In this document: one piece after another, positions 22,682 through 35,697 of the stretch
Numbering within the stretch: the first letter of the stretch is position 1
How the letters are laid out: the number at the start of each line of letters is the position of its first letter
Assembly: GCA_947683625.1 (NCBI GenBank)
Contig: CANTUR010000529.1
Span: 1,364,001-1,428,000, forward strand
Length of the DNA stretch: 64,000 bases
Source: Mallotus nudiflorus
Lineage: Eukaryota > Streptophyta > Magnoliopsida > Malpighiales > Euphorbiaceae
Direction of reading: 5' to 3'
The notes under the pieces: model-generated
What the model saw: the letters and a program-made list of their open reading frames with translations, nothing else
Told to the model about the DNA's origin: nothing
The model's database searches: none
Made by a program: the position numbers and the translations under genes

Positions 22682-23666
22682 TGTCACGACCCAAAACAGG
22701 GGCCATGACCGGCGCTAGGGAACGGGAATTCTTTCGAATCCGAAACCCGTATCAAGCCTAAAAATAAAATAAAACATGCAATGGTAATAACCATATATAT
22801 AATGCAGTGGAAATGAAAATCATAAATATCACAATAGTATTTTCAACAACTGGATTTAAATTAAATCTCATCTCATATATATAAATCTTTTGATACAAAT
22901 CCAGTTCACATAATACAATATCTCACATAAATAAAATACATAAAATCCCACATTTAATTTACAACTACTGCAGTGTCTAGATTATAAAAATAAGACTCAA
23001 GTAAGCAGTTTACACAAGGAAGCCGGGGCGGAAGAAATTCGGTGTATAGGCCTGCTACTAAGGTCTGAAGATGTTGACTCTCCTGAAAAATAGTCAACGG
23101 AGGGGAGTCAGACCTTACTGAGTGAAGTAATATAATATATATACATGCATACTAAATGACAATGCGTACAATCAACAGTATATATAATATGTATATATAC
23201 AGGCAAATTCACACAGATGTAGAAAAACCATTTTATATATAAAATCATTTTATATATATAAAAAAATCACAGTTTATGAAGGATCAAATAGAACCCTATG
23301 ATATCGAAACCTCAATCAGTGTTAGACAACACTCTAGCCATACAGGCTCACTTAATCCAAATATATCCACTTAATCCATTTAGACAGTAGACTGGCCCTG
23401 AGACACTAAGTCAACCGAGCTCTAGCAGTCTGACTGCCAGTGTGATTGGCCCTGAGACACTAAGTCAATCGAGCTCCAGCAGTTTGACTGCCAGTGTGAT
23501 TGGCCCCGAGACACTTGGTCAACCGAGCTCCAGCAATCACACACACATCAAATATTCATAACCAATCAATATCCACAAATGGTTAGTAATATAGCCTAAA
23601 TGCTATAGGTATACCGGTACGTACTCGGTCCTAGTGCTGCCCACTAGGTAGCACGTTCTATCGATA
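22682..23666 (-). mobile_element. LTR H, 3' part (minus strand)
   Basis: H starts with TGTCACGACCC on the plus strand, which is its 3' end, and is cut by solo LTR I at 23667. With 26911-29230 it makes a 3.3 kb LTR of the TGTAATATCC group. It has three copies of the 54-bp unit (23383-23542) instead of two. Its flanks are GATAA (22677-22681) and TATAA (29231-29235), a duplication with one mismatch. No internal region is present, so it is most likely solo. Confidence 0.93.
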
Positions 23667-26600
23667 TGTAATATCCCGTGTTTTAAAAATATTTTTACAC
23701 TGTACCGGGATATGCAGTGTCAATAATTTTGAATATATATGTGATATTTTTACGAGTTAATATGTATTTAAAACCTATTTTAATTATTGTGTATTATTTT
23801 CAGTGTTTTACGTAAAATTTCCCCGAACCCGGGACTTGCATTTTCGGGGAAATTTTCACGTAAACAATGTATTATTAATTATTTTAAATGTATTTACGGA
23901 CTTGCATGAACTCATACATATTTTTAAACTATTAAATAAAGTCAGTGTGTGTATATTTATTTAATTAGGGTTTATTAATTCCCTAATATTTTATTAAGTA
24001 TTTAATTGTTTAAATTGTTATTTAATTAATTATATTTAGTATAAATTATTAAAATATTAATATTTTTATGTGTGTGGTGTATATTTGATGTGTTTAATTT
24101 AATATTATTTTAATATAAAGTATAAAGTATATATATATACATATATACATCAAAAATCAAAGAATTGCCAAATTACACTTTTGCCCCTCCCTTCTCTTCT
24201 TCTTCTTCGGACGCGACTCCCACCTCCACCGTCTGTAACTTCCGTTCGCCGCCGTTCAGAGTGCCTCTCGGTGAGCCACCTCCATCCCCAGCCGTTCCCC
24301 GCCGCCAGCAGCCCCCTTTCCCGACGAGTTTGGCCGGAATTAGCTTAGGAGGCCGAAAGTCGAGCTACCGCCGTTTCTCCCTCCTCCGGCCACCGTTTTC
24401 GACACCGCCGGTCTCTATCTTCTCCTTGAGCTCCGGTGAGTGTTATTCTAGCTTTGGTTTGAGCTAAAATGGTCTAGAATTGCTTAGTTTTCGATTTGTA
24501 AATTTCGGCCTATTAGGGTTTTTGATTTTTTTGAGCTTCGAATTGGATGATTCATGGAAACTTCCTTCACAAATGTTGTTCCTAGTAGCTTAATCTACAT
24601 GTATGAATTTTTGTAGAATTTTTGGAGATTTTTTGGATTTTTGGGTATTTTTGAATATTTTAATATTATTTTCTAATTTTCGGAAATTAATTATTTAAAT
24701 TATGAAATTGGAGTTTATTGTTGAATTAGGTGTTGAAATGAATTATAGGAATTTATTTGGAATTTTTATGAATTTCTAAGTATTTATTTTTAATTATTGA
24801 AGTTTATGTGATTTTGTAAATTTAAGTTAATTGTGTTTTAAATTGAATTTAATTGGTTAATTGAGTTTAATTATTGATATTATTGATAAATATGTTGAGA
24901 AAATTAATTTTGGGTAATTGTATGATTTTTGGTGAATTTTTGAAGTAATTTAAGTATATTTATATATATAGGGGTATTTTGGTAATTTTATCCTAAATTG
25001 TCTAAAAATGTAATTTAATTGGTTTTAATATTTATTTATGGTATAAAAATGATTTCTACAAATTATTTAGTATTTTTAACTAATTAAAACTATTTTTCGG
25101 GAATTATTTTCAATTATATATATAATATACGGTTTTTCTAATAAAATGAGTTTTAATCGATTTTTACAGTGTTTCAAGATTTATTATGTAATTTCTACGT
25201 ATGAAATGTATTTTTATGATTTAAGGATATTTTTGGTATATTTGAATATATATTCTGTGTTTGTGGACCCCGGTCGACAGATTGTAGTCTGGAGTCCGAC
25301 CGAGGGGTTGTGATTGATTGTGGTGTTTATTTTTGAAGTGTATTTTCTTTGCAGGGTCGGCTCTACTCTTTTGAGTAGAGAGATGTCCGTTTTACAGGGG
25401 AGGTTCTGCCGGATTTTCGGTAGAATTCTCGTAAAACGTGATATCCAGTCGGACCCTAATTTTCGATTCTGTATTGAATACTCTAGATTGAATTCTAGGA
25501 TTTCTGTTAGGGTTATTCTAATGTCGATTAATTATTTCTTGTTTAGTTGCGCCGAGACCGAGGGTTAGTGGACCAGGCCCGTCGGACCTATCTCGTGGAG
25601 CGCATTAGGTGAGTTACTATATTATATATATATGCTTAGGATGCATGATTTAGAAAATGCATGTTTTATTTTGACTAAATATGCATAAATAACATGATTT
25701 ATATTCAAGTATATTTTTGGTATATAGTAAATTATATACATGTTTTATTAATAAAATATATTTAAAATGTTTTTAAATATATTTTTAGTTTAATTCATGA
25801 TTTGATTGGATTTATTTGACATATATATACTCAAAATATACCTGGTTTATGTTTGGTATATTTTCGGTATATATATGGTTTATATTGTTATTTCATTTAT
25901 ATCCATGCATCATTTATTTTTGTGAATGAATGTTTTATATTTAAGAATGAAGGATATCAATAGAACGTGCTACCTAGTGGGCAGCACTAGGACCGAGTAC
26001 GTACCGGTACGCCTATAGCTTTAGGCTATATTACTAACTTATTTGTGGATATTGATTTGATTATGATTATTGATATGTGAGATGTGGTTTGTGGGTGTGA
26101 TTGCTGGAGCTCGGTTGACCAAGTGTCTCGGGGCCAATCACACTGGCAGTCAGACTGCTGGAGCTCAGTTGACTTAGTGTCTCGGGGCCAGTCTACTGTC
26201 CATATGGATTAAGTGGATATATTTGGAATCAGTGAGCCTATATGGCTAGAGTGTTGTTTAACACTATTTTCTGAGGTTGCGATATTCTAGGGTTCTATGT
26301 GATCCTTCATAAAAGTTGATTTTCAGACAAAATATATAAAATGATTTTTCTGCATCTGTATGAACTTGCCTGTATATATACATATTACTCATATATTGTT
26401 GATTGTATGCATTATCACTTAGAGTGTATGTATATATACTATAGTAATTCACTCAGTGAGGTCTGACTCCCCTCCGTTGACTATTTTTCAGGAGAGTCAA
26501 CTTCCTCAGACCTCAGTAGCAGGTCGATACGCCGGATTTCTTCCACCCCGGCTTCTTTATGTAAATTGTCTACTTGAGTCTTATTTATTTTCTCTAGACA

Positions 26601-26910
26601 CTGCAGTAGTTGTAAATTAAAGTATTGGATTTTATGTACTTTATTTTTAAAGAGATGTATTATAGTAAAACTGGATTTGTATAAAGATTATACATTTATG
26701 AGATTATATATGTGATGTGATGAGTTTTGAATTAAATCCAGTTGATATGGATGATATTGTAATATTTATGATTTTATTTTCCGCTGCATATTATATTTTT
26801 ATGGTTATTATTGCATTTTTATTTTTATTTTTAGGCTTGCTACGGGTTCCGGATTCGAAAGAATTCTCGTTCCCTAGCGCCGGTCATGGCCCCTGTTTTG
26901 GGTCGTGACA
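23667..26910 (+). mobile_element. Solo LTR I (3244 bp, TSD CGATA)
   Basis: It runs from TGTAATATCCCG to GGGTCGTGACA with exact flanks CGATA (23662-23666 and 26911-26915), and LTR H continues across it. It is very similar to the LTRs of A over its whole length and keeps every splice-like motif, including CCG|GTGAGTG near 24434, TTTCTTTGCAG near 25354, GTGAGTT near 25609 and TTTTTCAG near 26492. There is no internal region. The stem CGTTTTAC/GTAAAACG in the second block is perfect here. Together with A and K it is among the youngest insertions. Confidence 0.97.
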
Positions 26911-29230
26911 CGATATCCTTCATTAATAAATATAAAACATCCATTCACAAATAAATGATGCATGAATTTAAATAAAATAACAATATAAACCATATATATG
27001 CTGGAAATATACCAAAAGTAAACCAGGTATATTTTGAGTATATATACGTCAAATAAATCCAATTAAATTACAAAATAAACTAGAGATATATTTGAAAACA
27101 TTTTAAATACAGTTCAATAATAAAACATGCATATAATTTAATATATACCAAAAATATACTTAAATACAAATCACATTATTTATGCATATATAGTCAAAAT
27201 GAAACATGTATTTCTAAAATCATGCATCCTAAAGCACATATATATAAAATAATAACTCACACTTGGTGCGCTCCACGAGATGGGTCCGACGGGCCTGGTC
27301 CACTAGCCCTCGGTCTCAGCGCAACTAAACAAATAATAAATAACCGACATTAGAATAAGCCTAATAGAAAATCCTAGAATTTGACCTACAATATTAAACA
27401 CAGAAACGGAATTAGGGTTCGACTGGACATCACATTTTACGAGAATTCTATCAAAAATTCGACAAAACCTCCCCTGTAAAATGGACATCTCTCTACTCAA
27501 AGAGTAGAGCTGACCCTGCAAAGAAACACACTTCGAAAAACAAGCTCAACACTCAACCACAACCCCTCGGTCGGACTCCAGACTACAATTTACCGACCGA
27601 GGTCCACAATCACAGAACAATTTAGAAATACCAAAAATACCCTTATAACATAGAAATACATTTTATAGGTAAAAATTACATAATTAACCTTTAAACATAG
27701 TAACAACCGATAAAAACTCATTTTATTAGTAAAACCGTATATTATATATATAATTGAAAATAATTCACAAAAAATAGTTTTAATTAGTTAAAAATACTAA
27801 ATAATTTTTAGAAATCATTTTTATACCTTAAATAACTATTAAAACCAATTAAATTACATTTTTAGCCAATTTTGTGTAAAATTATCAAAATACCCCTATA
27901 TATATAAATATACTAAAATTACTTCAAAAATTCACCAAAAATAGTATAATTATCCAAAAATTAATTTCCTCAACATATTAATCAATAATATCAATAATTA
28001 AACTCAATTTACCAATTAAATTCAATTAAAAACATAATTAACCCTAATTTCCCAAAATTACATAAACTTCAATAATTCAAAATAAATACTTAGAAATTCA
28101 TAAAAATTCCAAATAAATTCCTATAATTCATTTCAACACCTAATTTAACCATAAAAAAATTTCATAATTTAAATAATTAATTTCCGAAAATTAGAAAATA
28201 ATATTAAAATATTCAAAAATACCCAAAAATCAAAAAATTCTCCAAAAATTCTACAAAAATTCATAAATGTATATTAAGCTATTAGGATCAACATTTGTGA
28301 AGGGATTTTTCATGAATCAATCAATTCATAGCTCAAAAAAATCAAAAACCCTAATATGGTCGAATTCGAAAATTCAAAACCTAAGCAAATCAAGATCATT
28401 TCAGCTCAAACCAAAGCTAGAATCACACTCACTAGAGCTCAAGAAGAAGAAAGAGATCGGCGGTGTCGAAAATGGTGGCCGGAATCGTGGTCGACGGCGA
28501 GGAGAGGAAGTTTCGGCCAAATGGGGAAAATGGGAGCTAACCGGCGCCGGGGAAGGAGCTTGGGGCAGCGAAGCAGCTGGCTGAGGAAGGTGGAGCTGCT
28601 GGCGGCACACCGATGGTAGGGGAATGGTAGTTGCAGATGGTGGTTGGTGATCGGGCACAATCGGGGAAGAAGAAAGGAGAAGAAGAAAAGAAAAGGAAAG
28701 GAAAAGAAAAAAAAAAGAAAAAAAAAGAAAAAAAAAAAAAGAAAAAAAAAGAAGAAGAAGATAAAAGAAAAATAAAAGAAAAAAATAATAATAATTTTAA
28801 ATAAAATATTTGGGAAAAATCTCACACCACACATTATTATAATAATTTACAATTTAATAATAAATAAAATAATTAAATAACAATAAAATTAATAAACAAA
28901 TAATAAAATATTAGGGTAATAAATTAAACCCTAATTAAATAAATATATACACACATAGGCTCTATTTAGTAATTTAAAAATACGTATGAGTTCATGCAAG
29001 TCCGTAAATATATTTAAAATAATTAATAATAAAATATTTACGTGAAAATTTCCCCGAAAATGCAAGTCCCGGGAAAATTTTACGTAAAGGACTTTAAATA
29101 ATACACAATAATTAAAATAGGTTTTAAATACACATCAACTCATAAAATATCATAGTATATATACAAAATTATTAACACTGTATATCCCAATACAGTGTAA
29201 AAATATTTTAAAAAAATACGGGATATTACA
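26911..29230 (-). mobile_element. LTR H, 5' part (minus strand)
   Basis: This continues H after solo LTR I and ends, read on the minus strand, with the LTR start TGTAATATCC at 29230. It holds the GTGAGTT motif near 27260, acceptor-like CTTTGCAG near 27518, the GC-rich first block (28440-28660) and the purine-rich complement of the T/C tract (28667-28790). It forms a long fold-back pair with LTR I. Confidence 0.93.
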
Positions 29231-29362
29231 TATAATTAGAATATTAACCCACATAAAATAATAATGAAGATAATAACACTAATAATGGTAGTGGAATAAT
29301 TTAAAAATATTAGTAATACTCAAATCACATCAATTAATAAAATAATGTTAGTACTTAAAAAT
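29231..29362 (-). mobile_element. Solo LTR F, piece 3 of 4
   Basis: A 132-bp AT-rich strip of F lies between LTR H (ending 29230) and element M (starting 29363). Its last five bases, AAAAT (29358-29362), recur at 56173-56177 on the far side of M. This marks it as the original target of M. Confidence 0.85.
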
Positions 29363-30059
29363 TGTCACAACCCAAAATAGGGGCCATGACCGGCGCTAGG
29401 AAATGGGAATTCTTTCGAATCTGGAACCCGTAGCAAGCCTAAAAAATAATAAATAAATAAAAATATGCAATAGTAATAATAACGTAAATAAAATCACTCG
29501 CAGTGGAAATAAATTTCATAAATAATAAAATAATAATCCACCAGTAGATTTAAATAAACAACTCATCTCATATATAAATAATATATTTTAAATACAAAAA
29601 TCAGTTCAAATATTTATAATACAAATCTTATACAATCAGTACGTAAATATCCCAACTGACTACAACTACTACAGTGTCTAGATTATAAAAATAAAATTAA
29701 GTAAGCAGTTTACATAGTGAAGCCGAGGCGGAAGAAATCCGGCATAAAGGTCTGCTACTGAGGTCTGAAGACATAGACTCTCCTGAAAAATAGTCAACGA
29801 AGGGGAGTCAGAACTCACTGAGTGAATTGTTATAATATATATACATGCATAGCTAAATGACAATGCACACATTTAACAGTATATATAATAAACATATATA
29901 CAAGCAAAAATCACACAGATGTAGCAAAATCATTTTATACGTATACTAAGAATAACATCCGTTTATGAAGGATCAAATAGAACCCTAATGATCGCAACCT
30001 CAATTAACAGTAGAAAACACTCTAGTCATACTAGCTCACTTAATTTCAAATAAATTCAC
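29363..30059 (-). mobile_element. Element M, 3' LTR, piece 1 of 3 (minus strand)
   Basis: M is a full-length minus-strand element: 3' LTR 29363-30059, 33300-35697 and 47045-47348; internal 47349-52754; 5' LTR 52755-56172. The target duplication AAAAT is exact (29358-29362 and 56173-56177). This piece starts with TGTCACAACCC (plus-strand reading of the LTR end). It is cut at 30059 by solo LTR K inside TTCAC. Its two LTRs differ at a few per cent of sites over the parts I compared, so M is clearly older than A. Confidence 0.95.
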
Positions 30060-33000
30060 TGTAATATCCCGTGTTTTTAAAATATTTTTACACTGTACCG
30101 GGATATGCAGTGTCAATGATTTCTGTATTTTATATGATATTTTTACGAGTTAATATGTATTTTAGACCTATTTTAATTATTGTGTATTATTTTCAGTGTT
30201 TTACGTAAAATTTTCCCGGGACTTGTATTTTTGGGGAAATTTTCACGTAAACAATGTATTATTAATTATTTTAAATGTATTTACGGACTTGCATGAACTC
30301 ATACATATTTTTAAATTATTAAATAAAGCCTGTGTGTGTATAATTATTTAATTAGGGTTTATCATTACCCTAATATTTTATTAAGTATTTAATTGTTTTA
30401 TTGTTATTTAATTAATTTTATTTAGTATAAATTATTAAAATATTAATATTTTTATGTGTGTGGTGTATATTTGATGTGTGTAATTTAATATTATTTTAAT
30501 ATATAGTATAAAGTATATATATATACATATATTTGTCAAAAATCAAAGAATTTGGAAAATTACACTTTTGCCCCCGACATCTCCTTCTTCCTCCCGATCC
30601 TTCCCCTTGCCGTCCGGGCATCTGTCACGCCGTTCCTTCACCGTGGGTGTGCCGTCCGGTGTGCCACCGTCTTCCCCGACCAGTTTCGCCACCTGAGGAG
30701 GCCGTTTCCGACGTCGGGAGATCGATTTTGGCCGGAGAAGCCGAAAATCGATCCACCGTCGATCACGCCGATTCCGGCCACCGTTTTCTACACCGCCGGT
30801 CTCTTTCTTCTCCTTGAGCTCCGGTGAGTGTGATTCTAGCTTTGGTTTGAGCTAAAATGGTCTAGAATTGCTTAGTTTTCGATTTGTCAATTTCGGCCTA
30901 TTAGGGTTTTTGATTTTTTTTAGCTTCGAATTGGATGATTCATGGAAACTTCCTTCACAAATGTTGTTCCTAGTAGCTTAATATACATGTATGAATTTTT
31001 GTAGAATTTTTGGAGGTTTTTTGGATTTTTGGGTATTTTTGAATATTTTAATATTATTTTCTAATTTTCGGAAATTAATTATTTAAATTATGAAATTTGA
31101 GTTTATGGTTGAATTAGGTGTTGAAATGAATTATAGGAATTTATTTGGAATTTTTATGAATTTCTAAGTATTTATTTTGAATTATTAAAGTTTATGTGAT
31201 TTTGAGAAAATTAGGTTAAATGTGTTTTTATTTGAAATTAATTGGTTAATTGGGTTTAATTATTTATATTATTGATAAATATGTTGAGAAAATTAATTTT
31301 GGATAATTGTATGATTTTTTGGTGAATTTTTGAAGTAATTTAAGTATATTTATATATATAGGGGTATTTTGGTAATTTTACCCTAAATTGTCTAAAAATG
31401 TAATTTAATTGGTTTTAATATTTATTTAAGGTATAAAAATGATTTCTACAAAATATTTGGTATTTTTAAACTAATTAAAAACTATTTTTCGTGAATTATT
31501 TTCAATTATATATATAATATACGGTTTTTCTAATAAAATGAGTTTTAATTGGTTTTTATAGTGTTTCAAGGTCAATTATGTAATTTCTACCTATGAAATG
31601 TATTTCTGTGATTTAAGGATATTTTTGGTATATTTGGAATATGTTCTGTGTTTGTGGATCCCGGTCGGTGGACTGTAGTTTGGAGTCCGACCGTGGGATT
31701 TTGATTGTGTTGAGCTTGTATTTCGAAGTGTGTTTCTTTGCAGGGTCGGCTCTACTCTTTTGAGTAGAGAGATATCCGTTTTACAGGGGAGGTTCTGCCG
31801 AATTTTCGATAGAATACTCGTAAAACGTGATGTCCAGTCGAACCCTAATTCTGTTTTCGTATTTTAATACTCTAGATTGAATTCTAGGATTTCTATTAGG
31901 GTTACTCTGATATCGGTTATTTATTTCTTGTTTAGTTGCACCGAGACCGAGGGCTAGTGGACCAGGCCCGTCGGACCTGTCTCGTGGAGCGCATTAGGTG
32001 AGTTACTATATTATATATATATGCTTAGGATGCATGATTTAGAAATGCATGTTTTATGTTGATTAAATATGCATAAATAATTTGATTATTTCTTAAGTTT
32101 ACATTAAGTATATTTTTGGTTTATTTTTGGTATATATTAAATTGTATGCATGTTTTGTAAATAAAATATATTTAAAATGTTTTTAAATATATTTCCAGCT
32201 TAATTTATAATTTGATTGAATTTATTTGACGTATATATACTCGAAATATACCTGGTTTACTTTTGGTATATTTCCGGTATATATATGGTTTATATTGTTA
32301 TTTCATTTATATTCATGCATCATTTAATTGTGAATGAATGTTTTATATTTAATAATGAAGGATATCAATAGAACGTGCTACCTAGTGGGCAGAACTAGGA
32401 CCGAGTACGTACCGGTACGCCTATAGTATTTAGGCTATATTATTAAATTATTGGTGGATATTGATTTGATTATGATTATTGATATGTGAGATGTGGTTTG
32501 GGTGTGATTGCTGGAGCTCGGTTGACCAAGTGTCTCGGGGCCAATCACACTGGCAGTTAGACTGCTGGAGCTCGGTTGACTTAGTGTCTCGGGGCCAGTC
32601 TACTGTCCAAATGGATTAAGTGGATATATTGGAATAAGTGAGCCTGTATGGCCAGGGTGTTGTTTAACACTATTTTCTGAGGTTGCGATATTCTAGGGTT
32701 CTATGTAATCCTTCATAAAAGATGATTTTCAGATAAATATATAAAAATGATTTTATCGCATCTGTGTGTAATTGCCTGTATATATATACATATTATATAT
32801 ACTGTTGATTGTATGCATTATCATTTAGTGTGTATGTATATATATTATAGTAATTCACTCAATGAGGTCTGACTCCCCTCCGTTGACTATTTTTCAGGAG
32901 AGTCAACTTCCTCAGACCTCAGTAGCAGGTCGATACGCCGGATTTCTTCCGCCCCGGCTTCTTTATGTAAATTGTCTACTTGAGTCTTATTTATTTTATC

Positions 33001-33299
33001 TAGACACTGCAGTAGTTGTGAATTGAAGTGTTGGATTTCATGTACTTTATTTTAAAGAGATGTATTATGTTGAAACTGGATTTGTATTAAATATTATACA
33101 TTTATGTGATGAGATGAGTTTTGAATTAATCCAGTTATTATGGATGATATTACGATATTATGATTTTTATTTCCGCTGTATATTATATGGTTATTGTTAT
33201 TGCATGATTTATTTTATTTTTAGGCTTGCTACGGGTTCCGGATTCGAAAGAATTCCCGTTCCCTAGCGCCGGTCATGGCCCCTGTTTTGGGTCGTGACA
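30060..33299 (+). mobile_element. Solo LTR K (3240 bp, TSD TTCAC)
   Basis: It runs from TGTAATATCCCG to GGGTCGTGACA. It is flanked by TTCAC at 30055-30059 and 33300-33304, with M continuing across. It closely resembles the LTRs of A and I. Splice-like motifs are intact: GT 30824-30825, AG 31742-31743, GT 31998-31999, AG 32896-32897. The tandem unit is at 32506-32610. There is no internal region, so it is solo. Confidence 0.97.
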
Positions 33300-35697
33300 T
33301 TCACTTAATCCAACTAGATAGTAAAGTGGCACTGAGATACTGAGTCAACTGAGCTCCAGCAGTCTGACTGTCAGTGTGATTGGCCCCGAGACACTTGGTC
33401 AACTGAGCTCCAGCAATCACATTCTCAAATCTCATCACACATCAAATAAATCAATCTGATCATAATCCACAAATAGGTTAGTAATAAAGCCTAAATGCTA
33501 TCGGCGTACCGGTACGTACTCGGTCCTAGTGTTGCCCACCAGGTAGTACGTTCTATTGATATCCTTCATTTAAATATAAAACATACATTCATAAAATCAA
33601 TGGTGCATAATATTAAACAAATAGCAACATAAACTGCATATATACTAGAAATATACCAAAAATAAACTAGGTATATTTCGAGTATATATACGTCAAATAA
33701 ATTCAATTTAATTATGAAATAATCTAGAAATATACTTAAAATCATTTTAAGAATAACTCATTAATAAAACATGCATACAATTTAAAATATACCAAAAATA
33801 TACTGAAAATATACCAAAAATAAACCCAAAAAATAATTAAACTATTCATGCATAATTTATAAAATAAGTAATACATTTCTAAAATCATGCAACCTAAAAC
33901 ACGTATATATAAAATAACAACTCATAGTTATTGCACTCTACGAGACGGGTCCAATGGGCCTGGTCCACTAGGCCTCGGTCTCAGCATAACTAAACAAACA
34001 AATGACAACACGACATTAGAATAAATCTATCGGAATTCTAAAGACTCGATCTAGAATCTTAGACACAGAATTAGAATAGGAATTCGACCAGACATCACGT
34101 TTTATGATAATTCTACCAAAAATTCGACAGAACCTCCCCTGTAAAACGGACATCTCTCTACTCCAAGAGTATAGCCGGTCCTGCAAAAAAATACACTTCG
34201 AATATACCCACCCTCGGTTGGACTACCAAATTACAATTCTATCAACCGAGGTTCATAATTCATGAGATAATTACAAATCACATTAAAAATGCCAAAAAAA
34301 CCAAAAATGCCCTTCAACACTCAAAATGTAGCAAATTAGGGATTTAAATGCTAAAAATAATTATTTTACCAATAAATACACAAAAACCCTAATTTTAATA
34401 AAATATTACTAAAAATCGATAATTCTCGATTAATCCATAAATATTAACCAAAATACATTTTATAAATCCAAATTACATAATTAACCCTAAAACTTACTAA
34501 AAATCAATAAAAACTCATTTATTTAGGAAAATCATATATTATATATAATTTGAAAATAATTTATGAAAAATAGTTTTAATTAGTTAAAAATACTAAATAA
34601 TTTGTAGAAATCATTTTTATAACTTAAATAACTATTCAAACCAATTTAATTATATTTTCAGCCGATTTAGTGCCAAATTACCAAAATGCCCCTAGTTATG
34701 TAAATTCCCTAAAATTAATCAAATATTCACCAAAAATAGTATAATTACTCAAAATTAAATTTCTCAACATATAATTCAATAATATCAATAAATATACTCA
34801 ATTAACCAATTAATTTCAATAAAACACATAATTAACCTAATTTTCCCAAAATTACATAAACTAAATAAATTCAAAATAAATATTAAAATTCACAAAAATT
34901 ACAAATAAATTTCTAAAATTCATTTTCACACCTATAAACACCATAAAACACATTTTCATAATTTATTTAATTAATTTTTGAAAATTAGAAAATATTAATA
35001 AAATAATCAAAAATTCACAAAAATCAAAATAATTCCCAAAAATTCTAAAAAAATTCAAAAAGCTAGATTAAACTACTAGGATCAATGTTTGTGAAGGAAG
35101 ATTGCATGAATCATTCAAATCAAAGCTCAAAAAAATTAAAAACCCTAGTAGGCCAAAAATGAAAACTAGTTAAAAACCTTACCAAATTGAGTTTTAAACT
35201 AAAAGGAAGCTTGGAATCGTCTTCTATGGAGTCTAGGGAGTTCAACGGCACCGGAATCAGAGGATTTAGTGGCCGAAAATGTGAGAGAGGAAGAAGAGGC
35301 CAACTTTCGGCCAAAGTACCAAATTCCACTTCACTGATGCTGGAGGGGACGTCTGCAGGCGGTGGAGCTACTGGAGGAAGGAGGTGGCATGCCGGTAGGC
35401 ACACCGACGGTAGTTGGTCAGAGTTGCAGCGGTGAGGATGAGGGACGTGATGGGGAAGAAGAAATGAGGTTGTTGATTTTGATTTTTTTTGTATATATAT
35501 ATATTATAACTTTATGTTATAATATTATAAAATTAAATATACACACATTAAACACACACCACACATTAATAAACATATACACACATACATATACATATAC
35601 ATATATATCACATGTTAATAATAATAAAAACTATATAATATATACATAATTAAATAATAATAATAAACCCTAAGATGTTAAAACATATATATATATA
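33300..35697 (-). mobile_element. Element M, 3' LTR, piece 2 of 3
   Basis: This resumes M after K with the tandem unit, the palindromic block (about 33510-33545), the second GC-rich block (about 33930-34230), the long AT-rich section and the GC-rich first block (35210-35430). It is interrupted by element L in an AT repeat at 35697. Its first block has a short open frame that also occurs in the 5' LTR of M but not in other LTRs. Confidence 0.93.

Noticed and set aside
30533..30827. Pro/Ser-rich frames in GC-rich LTR blocks (also 24165-24467, 36105-36341 and 44266-44511)
   Set aside because: Different copies of the same LTR block give different proteins with no common frame. More likely a non-coding leader exon.
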